A stretch of DNA of 64,000 nucleotides from Chaetoceros tenuissimus (GCA_021927905.1 BLLK01000040.1:620001-684000); one strand, 5' to 3'; numbered from the stretch's first letter, positions 33,247-45,358 are shown. The notes: generated by a model from the letters alone, not told the origin. Numbers and translations are program-made.

Positions 33247-34338
33247 TTCCTTTCTCTTTCTTTGTTGTTGCAATCGTCAGGATGTGATTTCCAAAGAAAC
33301 AAAGAAGTAACTTTTGTACTCTCTCCTCCATGAGTACTCATACCTTGTGTTTTTAGTTACATAGAAATATGTATAAAATAGGAAAAGTTACATCTAGTAG
33401 AAATATTTATTATTTATTATTCTATAATTCTTTCCAGTTGCAGATGATTTGAATTTGGTCCGAGGTTCACATCGTGGTTCCAATGTCTATTCCATCTTTT
33501 CAGTTTGGTTATGTAAGCACATCTTTATCTATATAACTTTTTACTTATAATTGAATATCTTTTGATCCTTTTGATGTTTTGAAATTCTCTCGTATTTCAT
33601 TTAGACTTTTTCTCAAATGTTCAAAAAAGAGGCTTTCGACATTGCTACATATCACTACTCATATCTCATGAATATACCATATTTTCCTTCTCAACTTGGT
33701 GGTGCATAATATTGATAGTTAAGTCTGCGAGTCTAAATTTAAAATCGATCAAATAGACTCAATGTGGCAATACAAATAGAGACGGAGATATGAATTTGAT
33801 TTTTCAATTTTTTCTAATTTTTGGCCATATTTTTGAGATTTTTCGTCGAAACGACAATTCCCGAAGCCCCATGTTGTCTTGTACCCCCACTAGCCAAGTA
33901 GATGAATTTCTTAGCTAGCTTCATATTTATTGTTGACGAACGATGACAGACGATGGGCTATGAAAAAGCACATTTGTAACACTCATTTACAAATCTAATT
34001 TCCCATGATTGATGTCTATCAGATGAAGCATTTCATTATTCTCATGATTCCAAAGAACACATATCCAACAACTACCAAAACATGAACAAAGGTAGCTTTT
34101 AAGTATAAGATACAATCATCCCTCTTTTTGTATGTTACATGGCACCAAATGTTCAACAAACCACCAACATAGTCTGAGTTGGTTTATTTTACTTCGCCAA
34201 ACAGCAATTTTTTCACTCACTAGTTTTACTCAATTTTGTGTTGAGGAGTGTCCAGATTCATGCCCATAATCATCTCTTCATTTCCTTCCCATGGTCTATT
34301 ATTTTATTATTATTCAACTCACACTTTGAACCCCCTCT
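33247..34338. other. AT-rich spacer, no gene seen
   Basis: No open frame above about 60 codons has a recognisable feature. The DNA is AT-rich (tattattat runs near 33400). Nothing else can be supported. Confidence 0.5.
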
Positions 34339-35480
34339 TCAATAGCTCCATTCTTTGTTTTTGTTCAAGTGAGCCTCTGCTTGCTGACGATTGTTGGGTT
34401 GAGGGTTGTTGTTATTTCTTTGTTGGTTTCCATTGTTATTGTTGAAGGTGTTTCTTCTTCTATTGTTGTTGAAGTTGTTGTTATTGAAATTTTGTTGACC
34501 TCTATTGTTTCCAACAAATTGTAGTTGATGTTGTTGGCTCTGTTGTAATTGTTCATGTTGTTTCTATTGTAGTTGTAAGGAGCAAATTGATGTCCTTGAG
34601 GTCTCCATGCATTTTCATTTGCATGTTGATGGAAAAGCTGCTGGTTTCCAGCTGGATTTCTTCTGAATCCATTGTTGTTGAATCGTCTTGGAGCAAAGTA
34701 TCACTGTGCAAAACAATTCTGAGGAAAACCAGTCATGAAGTAGCATTGATGGGACCTGTGATTTGTTCCTGTGCAATGAATGCATGGTGTGTTGGAAGGC
34801 TGACCTTGCTGGGGAGGCATATTTCTACTTGGATTTAAAGTCTGGTGAATCTGTAGATGAGTGTCATACATGATGACTTCCTGTGTATGGTTTGCTGAGT
34901 AGATCTGGAATCGAGAGTAGTTTCTCCTTTAGACGCTGGTGCTGTGCACAAACCAAGATTGTATTCTTTGTCTTTTAATTTGGCTTGGCATTGTAGTTAA
35001 TTACTGTGAAATGACTGTCTGCAAGAAAGGTTTTGAATTTCATAAACATCATTGAGAAATTCAATGAATTCCAGTGGAGCCATAGCTCCTGGCATTGTCA
35101 TTCTTTCAGTTAGATAATAATAATAATAAATAAGTGTTATACAGTTAATCTATTGAACCAGTTCTAGGATCAGTAGATAGTACTGCCACCTGGCCCATGA
35201 AAGAGTGGAGTGGATAGGGTAACCTGCTGCTTTTGGTTAGATAAAAAATTGCATTCTTTGCCATGTTTGGAGCTGCTGCCTGTCCCATGATACTTGTAAT
35301 ACCTCTCATAACAGCAATCTTGAATTCTGTAGTTGCTTCTTCAAATGTTTTCAGTTGGATTTTATCCTGAAATACATGTGTCTCAATTTCTCTTGGAGGT
35401 TGATGGTACAATTCCTCGATTGGCGTGTATCCTGAGATCGTGCAAAAAGTAAACCATGATAGAAATAGAGTCCAGTCCAT
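34339..35480 (-). pseudogene. Fossil retroelement gag-like region
   Basis: Read on the minus strand, a helical region (35145-35480) is followed by a Cys/His cluster CIHCTGTNHRSHQC (C-x2-C-x4-H-x4-C spacing, near 34760), a zinc-knuckle pattern. A long Asn/Gln/Arg-rich tail follows (NNFNNNRRR, NNNNGNQQRNNNN). That order is typical of LTR-retrotransposon Gag. No LTRs or Pol were found attached. It is old and decayed, with several breaks. Confidence 0.55.
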
Positions 35481-35489
35481 ATGAAGGCT

Positions 35490-35879
35490 GACATCATTGA
35501 AGGTGAGAAATGTACTACATTCATTGTCAAGTCTCTGTTTTTTAACTTACAATGTTTTCTATTAGAACTGAAGGAAACTTGTGATGATGAAGATGAACCT
35601 ACTTGATTTAAGTCTAGATACAATCTTTATCTACACAGCTTGCTTGAGGCACATGGAAAAAGAAAAGATGAATTTATTCAAGAGTTGCATAGTGAAGTTA
35701 ATATTTACAAAGCATTTGTTCACTTTGCACTAGCTGCTACTAAAAAGAGAGGGTTTTGGGACAGGAATAAAGAAAGGGTACCTCCAAAAGCTATGTTTAC
35801 AGAAGTAGAGGAAGCATTTGTTATCCTTTGTTTAGAGAATGCTCTTGGTGTTTGGAATGCTATAGCTTTTTGTTATTAA
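35490..35879 (+). pseudogene. Short fragment of unknown protein C-terminus
   Basis: A 79-codon frame (from 35640) contains KRKDEFIQELHSEVNIYKAFVHFALAA, then GFWDRNKERVPP and a helical end FVILCLENALGVW. The residue mix looks like a genuine helical protein rather than chance, but I cannot assign it. No start context or upstream domain is present, so it is probably the tail of a lost gene. Confidence 0.3.
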
Positions 35880-36014
35880 AGAATATATTTTGATTTTAAA
35901 ATATATATTTTAATACTAATGGCAAACCTCAACAAATATTTTGCATCCATGCAATCCATAGAAACCGTTTTAGCCATTTGTTCTGCAGTGATAGGTGTAT
36001 CAAAGGTTGGGCAA

Positions 36015-36873
36015 TTATGTACCCATTAGTAAGTTCTCATGGAAAACTTCATAATCGTGGTCAGTTAGTCTCCATGCCAATTCTTCTCCAACCTCTTCAA
36101 TGGATGCATCTTCTCTAATAACTTCTTGAATGGATATGAAAGCTGCTTCATTTTCCTCAATTTTTTCAATCGATGAAGTACTTTTGTCATCTCCTTTAGG
36201 TATCAGACCAGGCATGAGGTCTGAATTGGTGCTTTCACCATTTCTGATTGTGTGTCATTCTGTGCAGATCCTTCTGAGGCACTGGAAAAGTTTACGGTCA
36301 AAATCTAATCTATTCATGTCTTCTGTCAATTCATGGTTGCTTTTTTCTGGTTCATTCTTTTCCCTATCTTGTATTCTCATCTTCGCAGAGGCCTCCATAC
36401 TTCTGATGCAGATACTTTCTAAAGCTGGTATAGATCTTCCACTGATAGAAACGTAACATAGCTCTTCGCAGCATGTCACACATCTTAGCATGTTTATCCG
36501 CCTGATACAGAACACTCAAACACTTTTGAAACATTCGCCTGTTCCAAATGTCCACTTGCACCTCAGCATCATCTGATTTGGTTGCCTTGGCACTGTTGAC
36601 TGTTTGATCCTCCTTTACATTCTCACTCTGAGGCTCTTTTTCTATCAGTATCTGCGTCACTCTTGCTTTCTTAGATGCAGATACATCCCTGCCGTTGTCT
36701 TCCACTTCACGCTTCTTACTCAACACTCTCCTAGCTTTCAACAATGCTTCCGTCAACCCATACGTCACTTTTCCAGGTGCTTGCTTCTTAAAATCTGTAG
36801 ATGTGAAGTGCTGGTATTGTACTTCAACATCATACAAATCTAAAGATTCAGCAGGCGTCATTTTTCGCCTCAC
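36015..36873 (-). pseudogene. Unknown basic/acidic protein, decayed
   Basis: It starts MRRKMTPAESLDLYDVEVQ and holds a Lys/Arg-rich segment (KARRVLSKKREVED), then AEVQVDIWNRRMFQKCLSVLYQADKHAKM and a helical CDMLRRAMLRFYQWK. Further downstream in other frames are EKNEPEKSNHELTEDMNRLDFDRKLFQCLRR and an acidic tail with STSSIEKIEENEAAF. The pieces line up as one decayed gene. No family recognised. Confidence 0.4.
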
Positions 36874-36966
36874 TTTGCCAGATCTTACACTAATTTGCCT
36901 ATAAGATCTGACTCTTTGCCAGATCTTACACTAATTTGCCTATAAGATCTGACTAGTCAGATCTTA
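36873..36966. repeat. 41-bp tandem duplication ending in a 24-bp perfect palindrome
   Basis: Unit ctttgccagatcttacacta... is present twice (from 36873 and 36914, period 41 bp). The second copy runs into a perfect 24-bp palindrome at 36943-36966 (half-site taagatctgact). It sits between the decayed gene at 36015-36873 and the pogo-like remnant. Confidence 0.9.
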
Positions 36967-37067
36967 GGAAATTTACGGGTTAGATACTTATTGCGAAGTC
37001 AGAAAATAGGTTAGATATTATAAAAATTGGTCAGATTTTAACTTAAGATATATGCAATTGTCATTTG

Positions 37068-37713
37068 TTACTTATTCTTTGGCTGAATTTCCCATCCTGC
37101 ATTTTCATCTTCCTCCCCATCATCACCATATTCATTCTCAACATTCAAATAATGAAATGTACTTTTGCCACCATCAATTGGATCCAATATACGAACAATA
37201 TCATCTCTTTCGTAAGGAGTAAGCTGGTGTAAATCTGGATTACCATTCTTAACTTCCTCCATTGTTTTGTAACCTGCAGTGACCCATGCTTTTTGAAGCA
37301 ACTCCTCTGGAATTTCCTCCCATGCCTCTACAACCCATGTTGCTACTTGCTGTCCTGATGGAGGTCTCGGATGACCCTTTTCATCCTCTGGTGCATGGAG
37401 CATATAATTATCATATCGTTTGCGGAATAAACCTTTGAAGACTTTTCCAACATAGACATCAACTGGTTGCCTTTTTGGTGTAATCCCACCTGCCATTATT
37501 CTAAACGCACAAAGTTTATATCTTCTTGCTTCATCATCACTTACACTTTCAAAGGATTTCACGAAAGTCTTGATTTCCTGATGAGAGTGAGCTTTGAAGT
37601 CATCAACAAGCACACCTCTTCATTGACCATCTTTGATCCCAATTTCTGGGAATATTACTTCATCCAAGACCTTCTTGGTGAGATCCTTATTTGAATTTGC
37701 AGTTGGGGAAGAC
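37068..37713 (-). pseudogene. pogo/Tigger-like (DDE_1) transposase remnant, C-terminal part
   Basis: Blocks seen: EVIFPEIGIKDGQ, then VLVDDFKAH (the second catalytic Asp context, LxxDxFxxH), then GGITPKRQPVDVYVGKVFKGLFRKRY (PGGxTxxxQPxDVxxxxxFK, a diagnostic pogo block), then VATWVVEAWEEIPEELLQKAW and an acidic tail. An in-frame TGA at 37620-37622, between DGQ and RGV, interrupts it. The N-terminal HTH domains and first catalytic Asp are missing, because upstream sequence belongs to an unrelated decayed gene. A dead DNA transposon. Confidence 0.75.
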
Positions 37714-37714
37714 A

Positions 37715-40538
37715 TCAAGTATACCTTCTCTTCTGGCGGGTATTTATTCCCAGCTTGATCTGGTAATCTATGTATAACACGGATGGACAGATCACAGGAT
37801 CATTTATTCTTGCCAAGGGGATGTATGCTGGAGTACTCATATCGCCTGAGTAGAAGCTTCCTTCTTCAGTACACTTTAGCATATCTCTCAGTTGTGCATG
37901 AACCTTAGCAGCCGGAATATGCAGTTGTTGGGCTGATCCAATCCACCATACGTGATCCAAAGCTCCACCCACATGTCTGTGAGAAATCTTGGTGAACTGA
38001 TTCAAACCGAAGTCTCTCAGTCTTCTCCTGTTGCCCTTCGTTATGAGAACCACTGCCTGTGAAGCCATATTCTGAGGTAGAGCAGTAAGAATTTGTACCA
38101 GGTAATCAACTGAGCCTTGTAACATTATCCAGCAAGCCCCCTTGAATGCATGCAACTCCCGTAGAGTTTCATTTCTTCTGCAAACTGTCACTCCAATTTG
38201 TGATTTTTCTAACTCCAACTTTCCTTGCAAAGAGATATCATCTACTACCGTAGTTAAGTTCTTGCAACCCAGGGATACAAAACTGAAGGCTAATGAGGGC
38301 CAATGCTCTGCAAATATGAAAAGAGGAGTGTTGACAGGTGTAATTAATTTAATGCCACTACACTCTTCCTCCTCTCTTACTCGCACTACATCAACCCCAA
38401 CCTTTCAGGTCTCCTTCTTCTTCTTTCCTCCTCCTGCTGCTGCAGCCTTTGAGATAGCTGAGTTTGCTAAGCCCTCCACCTTGGTCAACTTCTCCTCCAT
38501 TGCCTTCACCTTCTTCACCATGGACTCCATCTCAGTCTGCAACTTGGTCACAGCCTTGTTTGGCATGTGTGTGAGCATAAAGCGAGAGTATGCACTGGAT
38601 AAACCAGAATGATTCTCAAACCCCACGCAGAGAAAGTCCTCTTGAATAGAGATAGTACGCAGCGCTGTCCAAATCACATTCACATTAGTTCCGTCGCAGT
38701 TCATATGATCTGCAGAACTGGATACAGATCTAGCAACATGGAATTCACTGGAGAACACTTGCTTGATACAGTTACATAGGAAGTTCCAGCACTTGTCTCC
38801 CTCACTGAAGTACAGTTTGAGTGTTTCGTACTCGTTAGTGAGGAACAGAAACACAGCCTTGACAAATTCCACAGAGCGTACTAGCATAGCATCCAATAGT
38901 ACAGCAACAGAAGCATCTAATCCCTCCTTAGGATCATTCAAGTATTCTAACTTGATTGAATCCAAAGCCCTCTCTGCAGCCACTTTGACACAATTGTTTG
39001 GGGTACCCATAGGTCCCCAAATCTCATGAGACTTGATGTTGGAGAAAACACTTGCTTTTGACCCTTTAATATTGCCATCCATGAAGAGCTTGGAACTTTT
39101 TGATCCATCAAAGAAGTTAGGTAGCCCACTCCAGGTAGATGACTGGATGTGCAACAAGTCCTTCATGCTTCTGTTGAGACTCTGAGCTTTATCTGGAGCG
39201 GACTTCCTCTCGTCTGGATAGCCAAATACCCTGTTGGCTACAAGATCGAAGAGGATGTAAGCATCGTAGACCATCGAGGGACGTACCAGAGTAGTAGACG
39301 AAGCACAAACTCTAAACACCAAACGAACATCTCTAATTGAAGTGAACACCTGATCCTTGAATACCACAGTGATCTCTCCTCTAGAAGAACTTCCATTCCT
39401 AGCTCGTTCAAGATCTGCCACCTTCTGAGCCAACTGTGCTAAAGTATCTCCATTTGGAGCTGCAGCTACTGGTGGTGCTGAGACTCCAACATGAAAGCTG
39501 TCAAACAGAGATGTGCCGGTTGAAGAAGAGGTAGCTCGAACTTACTGATTCTTTCGGTGATGCTCCCCACGGCATCCTTGGTAGACTTGAGATAATGTCT
39601 GAAACCTTGGTTCTGAAATACTGCCTCTTGCAGACTCTTGATCTTGGAAGGATCTTGTACCACCTTCATGAGATCCTGAGCGCCAGTATCCTCGATTGCT
39701 TCCCAAATAGATTGCCCTGCTCTTGCAAGTTGAACACTTGGGCTTCCCACCTGAGTAAGAAGCATATGATACTTGGTTGTCAGATCATTGACATCTTCCT
39801 TGAGCTTTTGATCAGCAGAACTCATCCACTCCGCAATCCGCTGGTCTACCAACGCCAACCATCCTTCTCCCTCGGGCTTGATAGCAGCTGGCTTCTGGTC
39901 GATCACTCTATCAGGAGAGTCTAGAGCAGCATTTTGAAACAGGCCAGTTAGCTCCTGAGCAACCTCATCCACATCCTCATCATCCTCCATGCTGTTAAAT
40001 ACGGAATGTTTCTTGACGGTAGATCTGGCCTGAGCAAGAGAGACATTAAGCAATAGAGCTTCAGTTCTGGACTCCACCTCATGCATCCAATCTCCATGAT
40101 CCTTGAAGTTTGCCAGAAGAAGACCCTCCTCCATAGTATCCAAGTTCACAGCATCCAGCATCAGGTCAACAGAGAGCTTGATCTTAGCAGAAGATCTAGT
40201 CATGTAGTACAAAGCAGCAGCACCTGTAGCTTTGCGGGCTTCCAGGACTGACACCTTATTCTCATGGCTGGTTGGTCATCCCTTCGAGCTGATTGCTCCA
40301 CAGAAGACATTCCCATTGGTGCCAATTCTCCCACAGCACAGCACAAGGCTCCAAGGTCATTGACTAGTGCTACACAGCGTCCGTATCTGATGACTGGAGA
40401 GGCAGTATTTGCAAACCCTGCCTCTGTCCAAGAATCAGAAGAAGGACTGACATTATCATCATCATCATCATCCCTTCCCCCACGCACTTTAGCAGGTTGC
40501 TTACCTGGGACGTTTGGAATGATGACATGCTGTAGCAA
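37715..40538 (-). pseudogene. Decayed multi-domain gene block of unknown family
   Basis: Several adjoining minus-strand frames read as one or two large proteins. In order: an acidic start (GGRDDDDDDNVSPSS); a helical region with GQSIWEAIEDTGAQDLMK; a central region with EITVVFKDQVFTSIRDVRLVFR, KSHEIWGPMGTP, VEFVKAVFLFLTNEYETLKLYF and VIWTALRTISIQEDF, closing with a coiled coil and Lys-rich end; and a last part with FSFVSLGCKNLTTVV, LHAFKGACWIMLQGS and RHVGGALDHVWWIG. I recognise none of these domains. Its style and neighbours suggest a mobile-element gene, so I treat it as a fossil with several breaks. The last frame's stop overlaps the ATG of the pogo-like remnant, probably by chance. Confidence 0.4.
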
Positions 40539-41733
40539 TTGGTATAGAGATTAGATTAGTTTAAGGAAAGTTAGAAATTTTCTTTCCAGTTCCAGTACAA
40601 GATAGCTATTCTTCCACACAACTGAATTTCAACTTTCTATGAGCACACTGCTGAAGTAAAGTAAAGACCTTCTAAACTGACACCTCTTTCTGACACCTTA
40701 CAATTTCAATGGCTCTGCTTGTAGCACATCATTCGTTTCAATTCTTTCTTTCGTATGTCAACCGTTTCTTTTTGATGTACGTCACTTGTTTCAAGTTCTA
40801 GCCTGCCAATCATATCTCTAGGATCATCTCTGTAGGTAGTAGATGTATTAGAGTATGAATTGTGCGTCATTTTTTCAAACTTTCAACATCTGTCATCTTG
40901 ACGTTAGCAGAGCGTTTCAAAAGATATTCTTTCTGCATCGTAGTTATGCACTTTCACCTCCTTCGCTTCTCTTTCTTTTCCCTATTGAACTGTGTGTGCA
41001 AAATGGATAATACTACATAAAAAATATTTGTACAACTTTGAACTACAGAACATATAGCTTTAAGGTGTGATTGAAAGCATCTGTACTTTGGTTTAATCAC
41101 ATTTCTTTATTTTTATGTACTTTTTTTAATACAAGTTGATACTACCCCCTGTTTCATGGAAAATGTCTTCTTTTTTGTTTTTTCCGTACGTTTCCCCGTC
41201 TCTTTCGTTTCATGTCAGAACACATGTTGGACTTGAGAGTGATACACATACCACTATTTCTTGCTCAATTTTTAAAGTTTGACCTCCAAGAAACACCTTT
41301 TAAAAATTCACACATTGAATATACTATTGCATGCATTTGTTCTGAGTATTGCTATTTTTATGTGTTCCTGCTGTGTCAAGAGTGATCGTATGAAAAATTC
41401 CTTCCAAGTGTACTTTGAGGCACAGATTTCACAGCACTCATCCAATGTTCAGGCAACCTCTCACCATCCTCTATAACCAAACAGATGGTGTAGATTCTGA
41501 AAATCTAATGGTTCCTCAAATTTGAGTACTCCATAGAATGAAAAATTTCATTTTATCTCAGGGGGTTGTATCAATCCAGATCGTCTCCCAACTGGGGTAG
41601 TATCAGTTCACCTCATATATCTCAACGAAATGAACATAATGAACTACATCAATTGGTACATGTATTCTTCACTATATAATAGAGATGTGTGCGAAATTTT
41701 ATTTTATTTTGACTCTTGTATGTGTTTCAATGA
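40539..41733. other. Spacer, with a possible MITE at 41136-41574
   Basis: No gene seen. Imperfect inverted repeats ttgatactaccccctg (41136-41151) and its complement with one mismatch (41559-41574) enclose 439 bp of AT-rich sequence. A further ggggtagtatc lies at 41594-41604. No clear target duplication was found, so a MITE is only a possibility. Confidence 0.4.
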
Positions 41734-41982
41734 TTTTTGGATAATCCAACAACACTACAGTAAGTCACATCCTATACTCATTCACACTATCACCAACTAT
41801 GATGAGCAATAGCATTCTGAGGATGCAAAAAACACCTGTACCTGTAGCAGTGTGTTAAAAGTTTTTGGATAATCCAGCAACACTACAGTAAGTCACATCC
41901 TTTACTCATTCACACTATCACTAACTATGTTGAGCAATAGCATTCTGAGGATGCAAAAAACACCTGTACCTGTAGCAGTGTG
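41734..41982. repeat. 128-bp tandem duplication
   Basis: The segment starting ttttggataatcca is present twice with period 128 bp (41734 and 41862) and a handful of substitutions. Both copies end in cctgtagcagtgtgtt. Confidence 0.9.
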
Positions 41983-43310
41983 TTCTGCATCCAAGCAAGT
42001 TTAGAACCATCTTTGGTCTCTTTTTCTGGGTACTGTACAAATGATGACTCCTACGAAGTGTATATTCTGCAACTTCACAACTGGACCCATGGAAATTGTA
42101 TCAAAAGACTTGTTGCAACAATTGCTGACAATGAGGACCTTCAAAACAATTCAATTATCAGTAAGCTGGACATCAAAGATGGTTTCTGGAGGATGAGTGA
42201 AAATGAGGATGATGGTTGGAACTTTTGCTATGCTTTACCTTCCATGGAAGCAAACCAAAACCTTTATTATGTGATTATTGATGTTCCAAACTGCTTACAA
42301 ATGTGCTGGTGTGAGTTACCACCCTTCTTTTGTGCAGCACCAGAGATAGTGTGTGATGTCATTGAGCTCAATGCTCATTAATCTAGCTGAAACTGATTTG
42401 AAATTGTCAGAAGCCAAGGAAAGGGCCTTTATTAATTGTGATCACTCCCTGACCTTGGTATTTTTGACATTGACTGCCACATGGATGCTGATTTTGCTGG
42501 TTTGTCTAGTGTTGAGGATAAACAAGATCCTCATTGTGTAATGTGATCATGGTTTGTAGATCCCCTTCCGAGCAGTAAGTTACAACCTGTAATTGAAACA
42601 TGTACAATGGACAGCAAGTATATTGCTTTGAATGACTTGTAAGAAGCTTATCCCAATCTGGAACATTATCTCTGAGATTGCCAAAGCTTGTGGAGTAACT
42701 TTGGAGGATGTATTGTCCATGCACACTACAATCTGGGAAGATAACATAGGATGTCTTACTTTAGCAAATTTTGAGTTACCTTTGCTTACTCCTCATTCTA
42801 AAGCTATTGCTGTATGTTATCATTGGTTCTGTCAGTTTGTATCTCAATACCAAGGTAGTGATGGTGTTATTGTCATCAAAAATGTCAATTGCTGATATCT
42901 TTGCAAAAGGTCTTGCTCACTTGCAGTTTTGTACTTTGAATTTCACTTGAGAGGGAGTGAGTTTCACTTGAGAGGGAGTGCCATGAAAGTGATATTATGC
43001 TGTCAGTAAGAATCATGATTGCTGGGATCCATTGCTTTTGATGGTTGGTTTGGTGTCAAGCACTCTGTGCTTAAGAGAGAGAGAGATGGAAGATCTCCCA
43101 ACTTCATTTTTACATCTATCTATAATTCAAAACAACTATAGTAATAAAGGGATTTTCTCTTCCAATCAATCAGATCTCACTACAATTAGCTGTCAGTACA
43201 AATATGCATGGAACCCTGTCCAATGGATGTTGGAGGAAAAAGTGGCTTGTACATATGCACTGAGTACACATTAAATAAAAGAATATTTACTTTCCTACTT
43301 TCATAGTATT
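41980..43310 (+). pseudogene. Fossil retroelement mosaic: RT piece then copia-type RNase H and possible 3' LTR
   Basis: The first part holds IISKLDIKDGFWRMSENEDDGWNF and PNCLQMCWCELPPFF, a reverse-transcriptase pattern not typical of copia. The second part carries copia RNase H blocks: DCHMDADFAGL, TCTMDSKYIAL, IWEDNIGCLTLANF, TPHSKAIAVCYHWF and IFAKGL. These are followed by a duplicated cttgagagggagtg (42946-42980), a likely polypurine tract, and then a TG start near 42979 that may be a 3' LTR running to about 43310. No 5' LTR was found. It is old and much broken, and may join two different elements. Confidence 0.6.
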
Positions 43311-43718
43311 TGATTGTGTTAATTTTTGAAAGGATGGTTGCTCAAATTTGGATCAAGAATTTCTTTTTGTATGAGAAATGTTGTTTTGTGGTTTATCATT
43401 TGTGTTTTTGTCAAATTTCATACAAAGGAGTTGGCAGAGTAATTCTTTTCTGAAGCACCCTATCTAGCTAGCCTATTGTTGGTCCATCCACTCACATGCA
43501 TACATGCAGGGGTTAAGTAAATGGGCAAGGCTCTACGCTGCTCCAAGCCTTGCCCTTGAAAATGCATTTATTCTTGTACTGTCGACAGACTTCACAAATC
43601 TTCACAATATCTTTAGCTTGGTTTGAAAGTCCTTTCCAGCAGCATGATTCTTTTCTTGTATTACCTGGACAATCTCCTTGAATCAGATTGTTAGTTTTCT
43701 CATTGTATGTCAAGCAGT
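43311..43718. other. Spacer; possible integrase zinc-finger fragment on the minus strand
   Basis: Minus-strand codons about 43513-43710 give ESCCWKGLSNQAKDIVKICEVCRQYKNK, which resembles the end of a retroelement integrase zinc-binding domain (W-x2-hydrophobic ... CxxC). It is short and isolated, so this is weak. Nothing else is recognised. Confidence 0.3.
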
Positions 43719-43850
43719 GTGGTGTAGTGGTGTAGTGGTGTAGTGGTGTAGTGGTGTAGTGGTGTAGTGGTGTAGTGGTGTAGTGGTGTAGTGGTGTAGT
43801 GGTGTAGTGGTGTAGTGGTGTAGTGGTGTAGTGGTGTAGTGGTGTAGTGG
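43719..43850. repeat. Minisatellite, 8-bp unit ggtgtagt, about 16 copies
   Basis: A nearly perfect 8-bp tandem array of 132 bp. In the minus-strand frame it would encode TTTPLHHY repeats (24 nt per period), but it lies beyond the homologous end of the LINE-3 ORF1, so it is not part of that protein. Confidence 0.95.
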
Positions 43851-45358
43851 CGTACATGCTGAATGCCAATTGTCTAGACTTGATCGATAAACTACGTTGT
43901 TAGATTTATGAGCTATTGTATGACTGTTGGCGTTGCCAAAAGTGGCATCGTCTAGGTCGTAGCTGAGGAGGCGGTCGTTTAAAGCAATCTGGGTATTCAT
44001 TCCATCGATGAACGCCTTCTTTCCCTTACTTGAGCTTGCCCACTTTGATTTTGAAGTATTCACTACCTGAACCCGACTACCTAAGAGTAAGTTCCTCTTA
44101 AAGTATGTGTCCAGAGCCTTGGCGCTTTTCTCAGCAGTCTTTCTTTCTCCTTCTACCCGTAGCACCTTCTTCAGCGTCCAGTCTGCGGAGCTAATTTTCT
44201 TGGTCAAAGCTTTTGGTCCGCTATAAGAGTTGAATTTAAGGCCAAGAGTGGAGTCACCAGTGATTTCTTGGAGGAGCTGGAGGAAAATATCTGAATCTTC
44301 ATATTCTTGAGAAACATTGACCAAGAGGCAGATGATGCATGGCTGTGTGGCGTCAGAAGTGCAGGATGCAAGACAGAAATTGGTAATCCAGCCACCGGCA
44401 GTAGAGCTGGTGAAATTGTTCAAACTATCCTGGCAAATGTCATTGAAGTAGTCTTTAGATAGATTGGCTTCTTTAAAACGGAGAACAAAACGGACGTAGA
44501 CAGTGCGGACTTGAGCACTTTCATTTGAGAAAACTTTGTATCCTTTCAGATACTTCAGTTTCTCTTTTGAGGGTACGGCTTTCACTCCCTTCGCGGTCTC
44601 ATATTTGGTTGGATGAGTATCCCATGGAAGAAAGAAGGCAGAGGTGCCAAGGGTGCTTTCCAAGGTAGTCTTTGCGTCTGCAAGCTTAGAGTCAATGATG
44701 GAGTTGTTCGAGGCTTTGATTTGAAGAACAAGGCGGAGAGTGGTGGAAAAGAGCTGATTCCCTTCTTCAACTGTTTCATCATCGTTGATATCTGAGAAAT
44801 CTTCATTGAGGCAGTCTTCAAAGAATTTGAAAGAGATCACTTGCATCTTGTAGAATAGATAGGAGAGGTAGAGGTAGTAGAGGTAATAGAGGAAAAGTAG
44901 GTAGAAACAAAGGTGAAGGAGTGTATCTTGAGGCAGAGCAGGAGTTGAGCAAGGAAATTCCAGAGGATGAGGTGCGCTATCAGTCTGAGTATTGAAGGCT
45001 GGAGCAAGAATCCGTTGAAAATTCAGTGAAGTAGCTAAGATTCCGGTCTTATACTGGCTAGGTGGCTGTAATTTCGATCGATCGTGATTTAAATGAATAT
45101 AGGTAAAGAGAAACAAGAGTCGTCGCCATCGGCTGTGAAGAAGAGGTAAAAAAGTAAGGAGGCAAGAGGAGTGCCAAGCACCCCTGGGTAGGTAAAAAGG
45201 TAAATATCTCATGAAATACTGCATTTCGTACCGAATCGGTTGCAGAAATCGAATCCTCAGGTACGTAATTACCTGGGATGGGAGGTATGGAGGTAAGGGT
45301 AGCGTATAGCCGAAAATTGGATTTTTAGGTAGTTACATAAAGTTCGCGGAAAAAAAGT
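43851..45358 (-). mobile_element. LINE-3: 5' part of a LINE related to LINE-4
   Basis: Its 5' end aligns with LINE-4: both begin actttttttccgcg and carry a homologous leader rich in TACC repeats, then ORF1. The homology with LINE-4 ORF1 stops near 43935, in the middle of ORF1, and unrelated sequence and the minisatellite follow. LINEs are usually truncated at the 5' end, so a copy with the 5' end but no 3' end implies a later deletion or rearrangement. No target duplication was found. Confidence 0.8.
43935..44846 (-). pseudogene. LINE-3 ORF1, N-terminal part
   Basis: About 300 codons from the ATG at 44846 (MQVISFKFFEDCL), which aligns with the LINE-4 ORF1 start MKITSFKYFDSFF. Shared blocks include LRLVLQIKASNN, FLPWDTHPTKYETAKG, KLKYLKGYKVFS, GGWITNFCLASCTSDATQPCI, EITGDSTLGLKFN, LGSRVQVVNTSKSKWAS and LLSYDLDD, at roughly 60% identity by eye. 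Beyond that the sequence diverges, so the C-terminal half and all of ORF2 are lost. The frame is also open for about 126 codons upstream of the ATG, in the leader. Confidence 0.82.

Noticed and set aside
43710-45224. A single 504-codon protein ending in TTTPLHHY repeats
   Set aside because: The repeat part is an 8-bp minisatellite read in frame. Homology with LINE-4 ORF1 ends near 43935, before the array.
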